Shown: positions 6,954 to 15,009, counted from the first letter of the stretch. The stretch is 39,118 nt of DNA from SAR202 cluster bacterium (GCA_016872355.1 VGZY01000024.1:1-39118); one strand, 5' to 3'. Program-made: numbers and translations. Notes: generated by a model from the letters alone, not told the origin.

Positions 6954-8953
6954 GGAACGCGGGCCGTAAGCTCCAGCGTGGCGAGCGCGTATTCAAACAT
7001 CGGCAACAGGTCCTTGAAACGAGCGGCCGGCGCACTATAGGTTATGGCTACGCCCAGCCCGCCGTCTTTCACGATCAGCGTGATGCCCTGCGCCTGGCCA
7101 TCCCTGCTGCTGAACTCTATTAGCTCACCTGGCAGGCCCTTGTTTGTGGTCGCCTGTTTGCGCGTGAGCAGCCGCACAGATGGATCGACCTGCTGGGCGT
7201 CTATCATCGCCGCGTTCGCGTACTGCTCAAGGCTCATGGCCTCGCGCCCCCTGTCCGCCAGCTTCTCCTCCGCAATCGTCAGGACTGTGCCGTTTTCGGA
7301 AAGGAACACCTCAACGCCCGCAATAGGCAGGTCGTTCAGTATCCTCAGGTCCACAGGGTGCTGGACTGCCACCGTCCCATCCTCACTCAGGAAGTACCTC
7401 ATTGGGCCGAATGGGCTGTCCACTATCTCCGATTCGAGCGACGGCGCCGCAATAGAAGGCCTTGATAGCGCCTCCTCATTGATATTCACCGTCCAGTAGA
7501 CCTTCACTACATAGCCGAACGGGCCGTCGCCGAAAGCGTCCGTGACGGCAACAACGAAGCGTTCGGACCGCTTGCCCATGAACGTGATCGCCGGCTTCGG
7601 TCCGAACTCCCACTCCGCGCTGTCGAAGTCCTGGTAGTAGCGGTCGTATATCCTCCCCGCCGGACCCACGGATAGCTGAGGGGTCGAATATGGCGTTTCC
7701 ACCTCAACACGTACCATCATCTCCTCTTCGGGAAGCTCGTCCGGCACCTTGAAGATGAAGTAGTCGGTATCCGAAGGGTAGTCGAAAAACGCCCTGTAAT
7801 CGCCGAGGGTAATTGACTGGCCGTCGTCCGGGTCCTCCAGCGGGATAAGGTCCACGTTGCCGGTGATGGTGACGGTCTCCGGCTGAGTGAGGAGCGTTAT
7901 CAACCGCACGAAATGGGGGCCTTCCAGCTGGGTCTTGCCCTCAAGGGAGCTTCCGCTCGTATTGTTGCCGCCGGACGCCCCAAAGAGGTTCCTGCCCTGG
8001 CTGTCGATGAAATGGACCACGCCCTCAGTTGGGCTAACGTCCACCCTGACCGTAGTGTTTCTGACCTCGTTCACGACGAACACAGCCGAGTCGAACTGAC
8101 GGGCCAGCTCCACCTCGTGCGTCTTGCGCCCGCCCTCTTCCGGCACCCGCCTAGATATCACACTGCTGTGGGACAAGGCCACGGTCATCATCGCTATCCG
8201 AGGCGCAATGTCGTAGGCAGAGGCCGCCAGGCCGTATCCCCCCTTTTCCTGGCTTATACGCAGGCCGGAGATGCCTATGAGGTCGCCGTCCCGGGAGACG
8301 AGCGCACCGCCGCTTTGACCGCCTGCGAGAGACGCGTCCGTCTGGAAATAGGTCATCCCCATGTCGCCCCACTCCCTTAGCCGGGATATGAGGCCGCGAG
8401 AGATCGTCGGCGCTGAGCCGGATATGTTGTCGCCGGGGTAGCCGACGAGGAAGGAATCGCTGCCCACCGCCTCCTGCTCCCCGTTCACAAGCACCAGCGG
8501 CGTCACCTCCGTTACAAACGGCCCCACCAGCGCCAGGTCGGCGACACTGTCCTGCTTGAAGACCGGGGCGTCTTCGAACTTCTTGCCGTTCGGGAAAGTC
8601 ACCGTCACGCGGTTGAACGGCCATACCACGTGGGCGTTGGTGAGCACGTACCCGCCTTCGATCAGGACGCCGCTGCCCGTCGTCCGCGAGGGCGTCTGGA
8701 TAAACACTACCGCCGGCGACACCTTTGCATAGATCTGCGAGGACGTGAGCGGAGCGGGCGTGGCCGTTGGCGCGGGTGTGGCGGTGGGCTGCGGCGTCGG
8801 GGACGGCGATGGCACGGCGGTCGGCTCGGACGTTGCGGTAGCGGCGATCGTCACAGTGGGCTCCGGCGTCGGGGAGGAAGGCGCGGCGGGCGGGTCGCAC
8901 GCCAGGCATGTCCTAAGAAGGGTGGCGAGCAAAGCAACAACGGCCCTGGACAT
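6950..8953 (-). CDS. Secreted trypsin-like (HtrA-type) serine protease with C-terminal extension
   Basis: This 667-residue exported protein has a signal segment ending near C16/C19 (CLAC, an imperfect lipobox), a Pro/Thr/Ala-rich linker (residues 20-70), and a trypsin-like domain. The catalytic triad is visible as H108 (LTNAHVV), D139 (SVADLALV) and S214 (GGQSGGAL). The order matches HtrA/DegP-type proteases, but no clear PDZ domain follows. Instead there are about 400 residues with beta-rich segments, including one at about residues 360-490 resembling bacterial pre-peptidase C-terminal domains. It probably acts at the cell surface in protein quality control or processing. GGAGGCG lies 5 nt upstream of the ATG at 8953. 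Confidence 0.88.
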   Translation of the reverse strand: MSRAVVALLATLLRTCLACDPPAAPSSPTPEPTVTIAATATSEPTAVPSPSPTPQPTATPAPTATPAPLTSSQIYAKVSPAVVFIQTPSRTTGSGVLIEGGYVLTNAHVVWPFNRVTVTFPNGKKFEDAPVFKQDSVADLALVGPFVTEVTPLVLVNGEQEAVGSDSFLVGYPGDNISGSAPTISRGLISRLREWGDMGMTYFQTDASLAGGQSGGALVSRDGDLIGISGLRISQEKGGYGLAASAYDIAPRIAMMTVALSHSSVISRRVPEEGGRKTHEVELARQFDSAVFVVNEVRNTTVRVDVSPTEGVVHFIDSQGRNLFGASGGNNTSGSSLEGKTQLEGPHFVRLITLLTQPETVTITGNVDLIPLEDPDDGQSITLGDYRAFFDYPSDTDYFIFKVPDELPEEEMMVRVEVETPYSTPQLSVGPAGRIYDRYYQDFDSAEWEFGPKPAITFMGKRSERFVVAVTDAFGDGPFGYVVKVYWTVNINEEALSRPSIAAPSLESEIVDSPFGPMRYFLSEDGTVAVQHPVDLRILNDLPIAGVEVFLSENGTVLTIAEEKLADRGREAMSLEQYANAAMIDAQQVDPSVRLLTRKQATTNKGLPGELIEFSSRDGQAQGITLIVKDGGLGVAITYSAPAARFKDLLPMFEYALATLELTARVP

Positions 8954-8980
8954 GTGGCGCCTCCGCGTGCGGGACGGCTA

Positions 8981-8999
8981 GGATATTGCGTCAATATCC
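8981..8999. promoter_or_regulatory. Operator-like palindrome upstream of the protease gene
   Basis: GGATATTG-CGT-CAATATCC is a perfect inverted repeat with 8-bp arms, 28 nt upstream of the protease start. Its symmetry and position fit a dimeric regulator site. No partner regulator gene is adjacent. Confidence 0.4.
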
Positions 9000-9069
9000 C
9001 AGCTTCAGGCGCTCATCATACCAGGGCCGTTATGCAAAGTGTCGCGGATATCGTACGGATTTGCGTGAA

Positions 9070-9449
9070 CTAGTGCTTCACGAGCCCTCTGACCAGCACA
9101 TGCTCCAGCCAGTCGTTGCTGTCGTTGACTACGGAGTGCTTGCACTTCGGCGGGATGTAAACGGCATCGCCCGCCTTCACTTCGACAACGCGACCGTCCA
9201 GGTGGACCTTGCCGTGGCCCTTGATGATGTAGACCACGTGCTCCTTGTCGTTATGGTCGTGGAGAGGCTCCTCCATGCCGGGCTGGAGCAGGCGGTAGGT
9301 GAACCCGTGGATGCCGCCGCCCACGAGCACCTGCTGCTTCTCGCCCTCCGGAATCACCTCGCCCTTTTTTCGACGAACACCTTCCAGCCCACCGCGCCGT
9401 GGCTGTTCGCGGGCTCCTGCTCCGTCCAGTGCCTGACCGTTCCTGCCAT
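9070..9449 (-). pseudogene. Cupin-domain protein, frameshifted in an A6 run
   Basis: The downstream 95-residue frame (9357-9070) encodes a cupin barrel with the metal-site motifs EEPLHDHNDKEHVVYI and CKHSVVNDSNDWLEH. The missing N-terminus is in another frame: an ATG at 9449, preceded by GGAGGAG, encodes MAGTVRHWTEQEPANSHGAV and matches the start of the neighbouring cupin (MAGVVRHWSEQDTASSHNTV). It then stops after KRAR. Adding one A to the six-A run (plus-strand T run 9365-9370) restores a 126-residue protein joining the two frames. So this is either a recent frameshift or a homopolymer sequencing error. The function is unknown; cupins of this size bind metal and small molecules. Confidence 0.8.
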
Positions 9450-9466
9450 TGCCGTACTCCTCCAGA

Positions 9467-9850
9467 TTATTGTTTGACCATTCCGGTCACCAGCGTGTGC
9501 ACCAGCAGGTCCGTGCCATCGTTAATCAGGAAGTGACGGCACTTCGGCGGCACGTAAATCGAATCGCCGGGGCCGACATCGGTCACCTCGCCGTCCAGGC
9601 TTACCTTCCCGTGCCCGCTGACGATGTAGATGATATGCTCCTTGTCCTCGCGCTCGCGAGGGGGTTGCTGCATCCCCGGGGCCAGCATGAGGTAGTGGAA
9701 TGCGTGGAGGCCGCCCGCGCCGAGGACGACGCGCTTTTCGCCCGCCGGCGGCTGCGTCTGATCCTTGCGCTCCGCGAAAATGTTGCGGCCGACAGTGTTG
9801 TGGCTGCTCGCGGTATCCTGCTCGCTCCAGTGCCTGACTACGCCCGCCAT
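9467..9850 (-). CDS. Single-domain cupin protein
   Basis: This 127-residue conserved-barrel cupin starts MAGVVRHWSEQDTASS. It has first-motif residues in QQPPREREDKEHIIYIVSG and second-motif residues in PPKCRHFLINDGTDLLVH. Several usual metal-binding histidines of motif 1 are replaced (PREREDKEH), whereas the neighbour has EEPLHDHNDKEH, so metal binding may differ. The ATG at 9850 was chosen because the same start is conserved in the adjacent paralogue and GTGGAGCC precedes it; the frame further upstream crosses a terminator-like hairpin. It lies 18 nt before the frameshifted cupin in the same direction, so the two are probably co-transcribed. Substrate unknown. Confidence 0.85.
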   Translation of the reverse strand: MAGVVRHWSEQDTASSHNTVGRNIFAERKDQTQPPAGEKRVVLGAGGLHAFHYLMLAPGMQQPPREREDKEHIIYIVSGHGKVSLDGEVTDVGPGDSIYVPPKCRHFLINDGTDLLVHTLVTGMVKQ

Positions 9851-9912
9851 ACGTGGCTCCACCAATTTGTTGCGCCGGAATCTTAGCAGAACCGCCGCCC
9901 CCTCAACAACGC

Positions 9913-9947
9913 AAAGGGGCCCGGGCACATCGCGCCCGGGTCCCTTT
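9913..9947 (-). terminator. Terminator of the bicupin gene
   Basis: This is an inverted repeat with arms AAAGGGGCCCGGGC and GCCCGGGTCCCTTT, one mismatch and a seven-base loop. It lies 42 nt past the bicupin stop on the minus strand and is followed by TTTGCGTTGTTG. The T-tract is imperfect, so it is a moderate Rho-independent terminator. Confidence 0.6.
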
Positions 9948-9988
9948 CCTGTCTGGCCTACTACCAACTACCCACTACTTACTACTTG

Positions 9989-10810
9989 CTAGCCGCCGAT
10001 TTTCCCCTTCGGGTGGATCGGCTTGCCGACCTCGGCGCTGATGATCAGGTGCTCCAGCCAGTCGTCGCTGTCGTTGATGAGGCCGTGCTGCACCTTCGCG
10101 GGACCGTAGACGGCGTCGCCGTCGCGCACGGGGATCGTCTCGTTCCCGACGATCATCTTGCCCTTGCCGGAGGTGAAGTAGTACACCTGCTCCATATCGG
10201 CATGGTCATGAGTGCCAGTCTGGAGGCCCGGCTGCAGGCGATGCAGCGTGATCTTCTTAACGCCCGTCGCCGGCGCTTCGTTGTACGTCTTGCCCTCCTG
10301 CCCCAACGGGCCGAACACGCTCCACAGCAGGGCAGCGCCGTGCGAGACGCCGGGGTCGGAGTCCAGCCAGTTGCGATGGGCGATGACGTTCTTGAACTCC
10401 TTCGCCGCGATCTTCTTCTTGTTGACCTCTTGCTCCTCCGGGGAGACAACGCGGCCGTTCATGATCAGGTGCGCCAGCCAGTCATCGGTGTCGTTGATCA
10501 TCTGGTGGTAGCTGCCGATAGGCACGCAGAGGACGTCGCCCTTCTTTACATTGTACAGCTTGTCGTCCACGTTCATCTTGCCGGAGCCCTGGGTGAAGTA
10601 GTAGATCTGCTCGCGGTCAAAGTGGATATGGTAGTCGCCGCTCTTGCCGGGCTGGATTATGTGGAGCGTCAGCGCCTGGAAGCCGCGAAGGGGGGCCTGC
10701 TCCCACTTCTTACCCTCCTGCCCTTCCCAGCCGAAGTACGCGTACACGATTGCCGTGTGGTGGGACACCACGGGCGTAATCTGGCGCCAGTTGCGGATTG
10801 CGACGGTCAT
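9989..10810 (-). CDS. Two-domain cupin (bicupin)
   Basis: The 273-residue protein contains two cupin barrels. In the first, the motifs read DYHIHFDREQIYYFTQGSG and IGSYHQMINDTDDWLAH; in the second, GTHDHADMEQVYYFTSGKG and PAKVQHGLINDSDDWLEH. Both keep the His/Glu metal-ligand pattern. Each half also begins with the same RNW...SH segment as the neighbouring single cupins, so the gene looks like a tandem duplication and fusion. The start at 10810 is preceded by CTGGAGGAGTC; the frame continues upstream only as a short unrelated extension. TATAAT (10845-10850 on the minus strand) lies 35 nt upstream. Bicupins include dioxygenases, decarboxylases and binding proteins; the reaction here is unknown. 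Confidence 0.88.
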   Translation of the reverse strand: MTVAIRNWRQITPVVSHHTAIVYAYFGWEGQEGKKWEQAPLRGFQALTLHIIQPGKSGDYHIHFDREQIYYFTQGSGKMNVDDKLYNVKKGDVLCVPIGSYHQMINDTDDWLAHLIMNGRVVSPEEQEVNKKKIAAKEFKNVIAHRNWLDSDPGVSHGAALLWSVFGPLGQEGKTYNEAPATGVKKITLHRLQPGLQTGTHDHADMEQVYYFTSGKGKMIVGNETIPVRDGDAVYGPAKVQHGLINDSDDWLEHLIISAEVGKPIHPKGKIGG

Positions 10811-10844
10811 TGCGAGACTCCTCCAGAGTTTTGTGTTCCGGGGC

Positions 10845-10850
10845 ATTATA
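10845..10850 (-). promoter_or_regulatory. -10 box (TATAAT) upstream of the bicupin gene
   Basis: A perfect TATAAT on the minus strand lies 35 nt before the bicupin ATG. No recognisable -35 box is found at 16-18 bp, so it may be activator-dependent. Confidence 0.45.
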
Positions 10851-10873
10851 CGACAACGGCGCGCGTGGCGAGA

Positions 10874-11224
10874 CTACTTGAGATGGGCAGAAGGCCACAG
10901 GCCAAGGTCGGCCTCAAGGTCAAGAGCGTACACCACGGCGCCAGACAGGGCTTCCATCTTCTCGGCCGAGAGTGACGTGATCCTGGTCTGGAGGGTGGCC
11001 TTCTGAACAGTCACGATATCGTCCGCATTAACAACGCAGGCTACCGGCATGCCATCGCTTTCATCGAGTCCGACTTCCGCAGAGATTCCCCGGGCAGTGC
11101 GTGTTATCGGCGCTATCGTCACGGACGCGCGCTTGTCTATGACGGAGTCACGGGTGAGCAAGACTACTGGCCTGCGACCGGCGGGCGGCGGCAGCACCGC
11201 CCACCAGACCTCTCCTCGTCGCAT
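10874..11224 (-). CDS. MazF/PemK-family toxin (endoribonuclease)
   Basis: The 116-residue protein begins MRRGEVWWAVLPPPAGRRPV, the typical PemK/MazF start, and continues with RPVVLLTRDSVIDKRASVTIAPIT, the conserved TRD and Ser/Thr strand of the SH3-like barrel. Members cleave mRNA at short sequences and are neutralised by a co-expressed antitoxin. The gene follows the ribbon-helix-helix gene with a three-nucleotide gap, a classic toxin-antitoxin order. The length is normal (about 110-120). No disabling change is visible, so it is probably functional. Confidence 0.92.
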   Translation of the reverse strand: MRRGEVWWAVLPPPAGRRPVVLLTRDSVIDKRASVTIAPITRTARGISAEVGLDESDGMPVACVVNADDIVTVQKATLQTRITSLSAEKMEALSGAVVYALDLEADLGLWPSAHLK

Positions 11225-11227
11225 CGG

Positions 11228-11524
11228 TTACCATTCCTCCGCCGGAAGAATATCCGCAAGCATGGCTTCCTGGGTTATCGCCATCACGTTATCCTCGGGA
11301 AAGCGCTCATACGCATCCCTATCATTCCTTTCCATCTCGCGCCTCTCCAGGTAGCGGAGGTAGAAGCGACACGCCTCCCGAATTGTCTCCGCGCGTGGAG
11401 TCCCTTCGGCATCGGAGAGTGCGTCCAGCGCCAGGAGAAGCTCCGGAGACATGGGGACCTGGATAATCCTCCCGCGCTGGGGCTTAGCGCCCTCAGTGGC
11501 CCTCCGCTTTAGCTTTGTGGTCAT
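11228..11524 (-). CDS. Ribbon-helix-helix antitoxin
   Basis: The 98-residue protein has a basic N-terminus, a ribbon-helix-helix segment (RIIQVPMSPELLLALDAL, then TPRAETIREACRFYLRYLERRE), and an acidic C-terminus likely to wrap the toxin. RHH antitoxins repress their own operon as dimers. The start at 11524 is set by GGGAGGTGAGGCC immediately upstream; an in-frame extension to 11578 would run through the operators and lacks a ribosome site. Directly upstream are two palindromes (11538-11551 and 11571-11590) around a -10 box, fitting autoregulation. It pairs with the MazF-like toxin gene downstream. Confidence 0.88.
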   Translation of the reverse strand: MTTKLKRRATEGAKPQRGRIIQVPMSPELLLALDALSDAEGTPRAETIREACRFYLRYLERREMERNDRDAYERFPEDNVMAITQEAMLADILPAEEW

Positions 11525-11537
11525 GGCCTCACCTCCC

Positions 11538-11590
11538 TGCATCACGATGCACCAATCATACCACAACATGTTCCACAATAAATTGTGGAA
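11538..11590 (-). promoter_or_regulatory. Toxin-antitoxin promoter/operator
   Basis: The region holds a palindrome TGCATCACGATGCA (11538-11551), a -10 box TATGAT on the minus strand (11555-11560), two CCACAA copies, and an inverted repeat TTCCACAAT-AA-ATTGTGGAA (11571-11590) where a -35 box would lie. Flanking palindromes over a promoter are what an autorepressing RHH antitoxin would bind. The right palindrome also lies four bases past the stop of the upstream cupin gene. Confidence 0.6.
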
Positions 11591-11593
11591 GTC

Positions 11594-11968
11594 TCACTTC
11601 TGCGCGGGTATCAGCACCGTAATGACCAGGTGCTCCAGCCAGTCTTCGCTGTCGTTTATGATCTGGTGCTTCGTGGGAGGGGGGATGTGGATGGTGTCGC
11701 CGGCGCGGACTGGGATGAGCTTGTCGTCCAGGTTCATCTTGCCCTTGCCGCGGGTGATATAGAAGATCTGCTCTTTAGTGGTGTGGGAGTGGTAGTCGCC
11801 CTCGGAGTGCGGCTGGAGGAGGTGGAGCGTGAAGTTCTGGTAGCCGATGAGCGGGGCCTCGGCGAGCGGCTTGCCCTCCGCCTTCTGGCCGAAGATGTTC
11901 CAGATGATCGAGGTCCCGTGGCCGATCGTCGGCTTGATAGTCTCCCAGTGCCGGATAGTGGCGCCCAT
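11594..11968 (-). CDS. Single-domain cupin protein
   Basis: The 124-residue protein is in the same paralogous group. It starts MGATIRHWETIKPTIGHGTS, has cupin motif 1 with SEGDYHSHTTKEQIFYITRG (His and Glu ligands present) and motif 2 with PPPTKHQIINDSEDWLEHL. The start at 11968 is supported by GGGAGGG 5-11 nt upstream; the frame extends upstream without further similarity to the paralogues. It lies upstream of the toxin-antitoxin pair on the same strand, so the TA module interrupts an otherwise cupin-only cluster. Substrate unknown. Confidence 0.87.
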   Translation of the reverse strand: MGATIRHWETIKPTIGHGTSIIWNIFGQKAEGKPLAEAPLIGYQNFTLHLLQPHSEGDYHSHTTKEQIFYITRGKGKMNLDDKLIPVRAGDTIHIPPPTKHQIINDSEDWLEHLVITVLIPAQK

Positions 11969-12073
11969 AGCATCCCTCCCATGCGGATTTGGCGCGTAGG
12001 GTACGCCCGCCCCGCAGGGAAGGCAAGGGGCCAAACAGCCGAAGACCCCCTCCCTGTATCTCTCCCCTTCTCT

Positions 12074-13336
12074 CTACCCTATTCTGTCCCAGCCCGTGTA
12101 CGGGCGGAGCACTTCCGGGACCACGATGGAGCCGTTTGCCTGCTGGTAGTTTTCCATGACGGCGATGACGACGCGCGCCACTCCCAGGCCGGAGCCGTTG
12201 AGGGTGTGCAGCAGGCGCGGCCTGGCCTCCGCGTCCGGGCGGTAGCGGATGTTGGCGCGGCGCGCCTGGAAGTCGGTGCAGTTGGAGCACGAGCTGACTT
12301 CCAGCCAAGAGTCGACGCCCGGCGACCACATCTCAACGTCGTAGGTCTTCACCGAGGCGAAGCTAAGGTCGCCCGTGCAGAGCTTGAGCACGCGATGCGG
12401 AATGCCGAGTCGCACCGCCACGTCCTCGGCGTCCGCCACCAGCTTGTCCAGCTCCTTGGCCGACTCCGCCGGCTCCACGAACTTGAACATCTCCACCTTG
12501 TCGAACTGGTGGACGCGCTTGATGCCGCGAGTGTCCCTACCCGCCGCCGCCTTCTCGCGCCGGAAGCACGGCGTGTGGGCGACGTAGTACTTCGGCAGGC
12601 CGCCGGGCGGGAGAATTTCGTCGCCGTAGAGGTTGGTTATCGGCACCTCCGCCGTCGGCACCATCCAGAGGTCGTCCTCTGCGTCGTGGTACATGTTCTC
12701 CGCGAACTTGGGGAGCTGGCCGCTGCCGGTCGCGGTCTTCGTCGTGACCATATACGGCAGGTAGAGCTCATCGTAGCCGTGGTCGACGATGTGCAGGTTG
12801 AGCATCCAGTTGATGAGCGCGCGCTGGAGCGTCGCTCCCTTGCCCTTGAGCACGTAGAAGCGCGAGCCGGAGAGCTTCGCGCCGCGCTCCAGGTCGATTA
12901 TGTCCAGCTTCTCTCCAAGCTCCCAGTGCTGGAGCGGCTTGAAATCGAACTTGCGCGGCGCGCCGACGGTGCGGGCGACGACATTGTGTGACTCGTCCGG
13001 GCCGACCGGCACGTCGTCGTCGGGGATGTTGGGGATGACGAGCGCGACGGCGGCGAGCTCTTCCTCAACGCGGCGCGCCTCCTCCTCGAGCTCCTTGATC
13101 TTGCCGCCCACGCCGCGCATCTCCTCGATGAGCTCCGGCGGCTTGACCTTCATCAGGCTGATCTGCTTGCTAACGTCGTTGCGCCGCCCGCGCAGCGCGT
13201 CGCCCTCGACGATGATCTCGCGGCGGCGGGAGTCCAGCGCCAGCAGCCTGTCCACGGGGTCCTGGGACTGGCTGCGCTTCTCCAGCGCCTTTCGGACCCT
13301 CTCGGGCTCGTTGCGGATCAGGTCGATGTTTATCAC
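12074..13336 (-). CDS. serS: Serine--tRNA ligase
   Basis: Seryl-tRNA synthetase charges tRNA-Ser (and tRNA-Sec) with serine. The 420-residue protein has the normal length. It has an N-terminal coiled-coil arm (residues 1-105) that contacts the long variable arm, then the class II catalytic core with motif 2 (CFRREKAAAGRDTRGIKRVH followed by QFDKVEMF) and motif 3 (LNGSGLGVARVVIAVMENYQ). The start is GTG at 13336, with GAGGT about 10 nt upstream, and it gives the family's usual MINIDLIR-type beginning. No T-box leader is recognisable; the upstream gap is full of hairpin repeats. Confidence 0.97.
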   Translation of the reverse strand: MINIDLIRNEPERVRKALEKRSQSQDPVDRLLALDSRRREIIVEGDALRGRRNDVSKQISLMKVKPPELIEEMRGVGGKIKELEEEARRVEEELAAVALVIPNIPDDDVPVGPDESHNVVARTVGAPRKFDFKPLQHWELGEKLDIIDLERGAKLSGSRFYVLKGKGATLQRALINWMLNLHIVDHGYDELYLPYMVTTKTATGSGQLPKFAENMYHDAEDDLWMVPTAEVPITNLYGDEILPPGGLPKYYVAHTPCFRREKAAAGRDTRGIKRVHQFDKVEMFKFVEPAESAKELDKLVADAEDVAVRLGIPHRVLKLCTGDLSFASVKTYDVEMWSPGVDSWLEVSSCSNCTDFQARRANIRYRPDAEARPRLLHTLNGSGLGVARVVIAVMENYQQANGSIVVPEVLRPYTGWDRIG

Positions 13337-13435
13337 GGCTGTACCTCGATGTCGGTGAACGAAAGGAAAAGAAGCCGGCTATGGCGATGTCGCGAGGATG
13401 GAACGGCCCACCCTCATCCGGTCCGCCGCGGCGGA

Positions 13436-13554
13436 CCACCTTCTCCCTCAAAGGGAGAAGAGGGAAGGCGCCCTGCCACCCCACCCAATCACCCTCTCTG
13501 TCCCGCAAAGCCGGGACATCTCCCCCATCGAGGGGGAGACAAAGCCCGGGACGG
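13436..13554. repeat. Hairpin repeats of the CTCCC/GGGAG type
   Basis: The region includes CTTCTCCCTCAAAGGGAGAAG (imperfectly spaced arms TTCTCCCT and AGGGAGAA), TGTCCCGCAAAGCCGGGACA and TCTCCCCCATCGAGGGGGAGA. These are short GC-rich stem-loops of the same style as the longer CCTCTCC repeats further right. No coding potential is seen. Confidence 0.5.
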
Positions 13555-13574
13555 GTCGGAGGGGCTGCTTCCCT

Positions 13575-13692
13575 CCTCTCCCTGAGGGAGAGGCCTTGGG
13601 GCGCTTTGGCCCAAAGGGTGAGGGCTATGGCTGTTCGACTCCTCCTCTCCCCGAGGGAGAGGCCTTTGCGGCTTTGCGCAAAGGGTGAGGGT
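13575..13692. repeat. Two tandem copies (69-nt period) of a palindromic repeat, variant 2
   Basis: Copies at 13575-13624 and 13644-13692 share CCTCTCC-(loop)-GGGAGAGGCCTT, a second arm pair around TTTG..CAAAG, and the end GGGTGAGGG. Their starts are 69 nt apart. They resemble the variant at 19239-19350 and 37386-37504, which has the same first hairpin and the same GTGAGGG end but a TGTC...GACA second hairpin. Confidence 0.75.
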
Positions 13693-13913
13693 GGGACAGT
13701 GGACACCTGGCGGCACATTTCGGGCTGACACGCCGCCGCACCTTGTCTATCTCTTCGTCCACTATTTAGATGTGAACGAATCAAGTATATCCGGTAAAAT
13801 CGGGCCGCAATAGCCCTGCCCTTCCGTGCGCGCCCCCCTTGATGAATCTATCCGGAAGCTCTACCCTTCATGCTGTCCCGGGCCGCGCCACGCGCGCCCT
13901 ATCGGAGGCCAGA

Positions 13914-15002
13914 ATGATTGTAGACTCCCATGCCCACGCCTTCCCTTACATGGGTAGCGCTTCCGGCCACCGCTCCGCGCGGGAGCACCTGAAGTACGTG
14001 CAGCACATCATGATGAGCCACCACCAGCCGCAGCGCCGCGTGCTGGACAACGCCGTCGCGCCCTCCAACACGCTGTGGGACGGCCGCGACGCGGCGCTGG
14101 GAGCGATGCACCACGTCGCGTTTCGCGCGGGCGATTACGGCCGCTTCACCTGGGTGTCCAACGACGACGAGCATTACATCCAGTACTTCCCTCCCTCTCT
14201 TCGCGACATTGTCGCCACGCCCGAGCAGATGGTCGCGCAGATGGACTACCTCGGCGTCTCGAAGGCGGTCCTGCAGACGGGCCACCTGTACGGCAAGCTG
14301 AACACCTACATCGCCAGGGCGGTCCAGAAGTACCCTCACCGCTTCTGGGGCCTGGCGATGGTGGACGAGTGGAAAGCGGACCACCCCAGCGAGCGCCGGA
14401 CGGTGGACCACGCCGTAAAGGAGCTGGGCCTCCACGCGCTGTGGTTCTACTCCGTTGCGCTCCGCCAGCACCGGCGCGCCGAGGCGCTGGATGACCCGGC
14501 CTTCTTCCCATTCTGGCGCCACGTGCGCAAGCTGGGGATCCCTGTATTCTGGTCGGTGAGCACCTCGTTCCCCGGCGCGGACGCCTACATGGCGGAGATG
14601 GACGCCTTCGGCCGCTGGGCGCACCGGTACCAGGATATCCCCGTCGTGTACACGCATGGCCTTCCGCTCGGGCGCTTTACGAAGGACGGCAAGATTTCAG
14701 TCCCGAAAGAGGCCTGGCGCGCGCTGGAGTCAAAAAACGTGCTGCTGGAGCTGCTCATCCCGATCGCGCAGGGCGCATCGTGGGAGTACCCGTTCGTGGA
14801 GGCGCGGCCGTTCATAAAAGAGGCCTATGAGCGCCTGGGCCCGGACCGCCTGGTGTGGGGCTCGGACATGCCCAACGTGGAGCGCCACTGCACGTACAGG
14901 CAGTCGCTCGACTACTTGCGGCTGCACTGCGACTTCATTCCGAAGGCGGACATGGAGAAGATAACCGGCAAGAACACGGCGAAGCTGTTCGGGGCATCGT
15001 GA
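13914..15002 (+). CDS. Amidohydrolase family 2 (TIM-barrel metal-dependent hydrolase/decarboxylase)
   Basis: The 362-residue protein starts MIVDSHAHAFPYMG, with the HxH metal pair at H6 and H8, and ends in the family's WGSDMPN aspartate motif (about residue 316) followed by a KITGKNTAKLFG tail. This is the amidohydrolase-2 layout of ACMSD-like decarboxylases and lactone hydrolases. The reaction cannot be told from sequence. The start at 13914 is chosen for GGAGG 10 nt upstream; the frame extends 25 codons further without similarity. A second amidohydrolase follows after seven nucleotides, so the two are probably co-transcribed and translationally coupled, as in degradation operons for carboxylated or lactone intermediates. 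Confidence 0.88.
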   Translation: MIVDSHAHAFPYMGSASGHRSAREHLKYVQHIMMSHHQPQRRVLDNAVAPSNTLWDGRDAALGAMHHVAFRAGDYGRFTWVSNDDEHYIQYFPPSLRDIVATPEQMVAQMDYLGVSKAVLQTGHLYGKLNTYIARAVQKYPHRFWGLAMVDEWKADHPSERRTVDHAVKELGLHALWFYSVALRQHRRAEALDDPAFFPFWRHVRKLGIPVFWSVSTSFPGADAYMAEMDAFGRWAHRYQDIPVVYTHGLPLGRFTKDGKISVPKEAWRALESKNVLLELLIPIAQGASWEYPFVEARPFIKEAYERLGPDRLVWGSDMPNVERHCTYRQSLDYLRLHCDFIPKADMEKITGKNTAKLFGAS

Positions 15003-15009
15003 GCGGCCT

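Larger units (their letters stand above)
13337..13913. other. 577-bp gene-free gap between serS and an amidohydrolase
   Basis: Short frames here are low-complexity readings of repeats. The stretch 13430-13695 holds several purine/pyrimidine inverted repeats, described separately. From 13735 to 13830 the sequence becomes AT-richer and could hold the promoter of the downstream gene, but no convincing -35/-10 pair was found. Confidence 0.6.

Noticed and set aside
11585-12991. 468-residue plus-strand ORF
   Set aside because: It is antisense to a cupin gene and serS, both clearly identified; composition is typical of a GC-rich shadow frame.
13398-13784. Overlapping frames of 80-204 residues on both strands
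   Set aside because: They read through hairpin repeats and give low-complexity Pro/Arg/Gly proteins with no ribosome site or family pattern.
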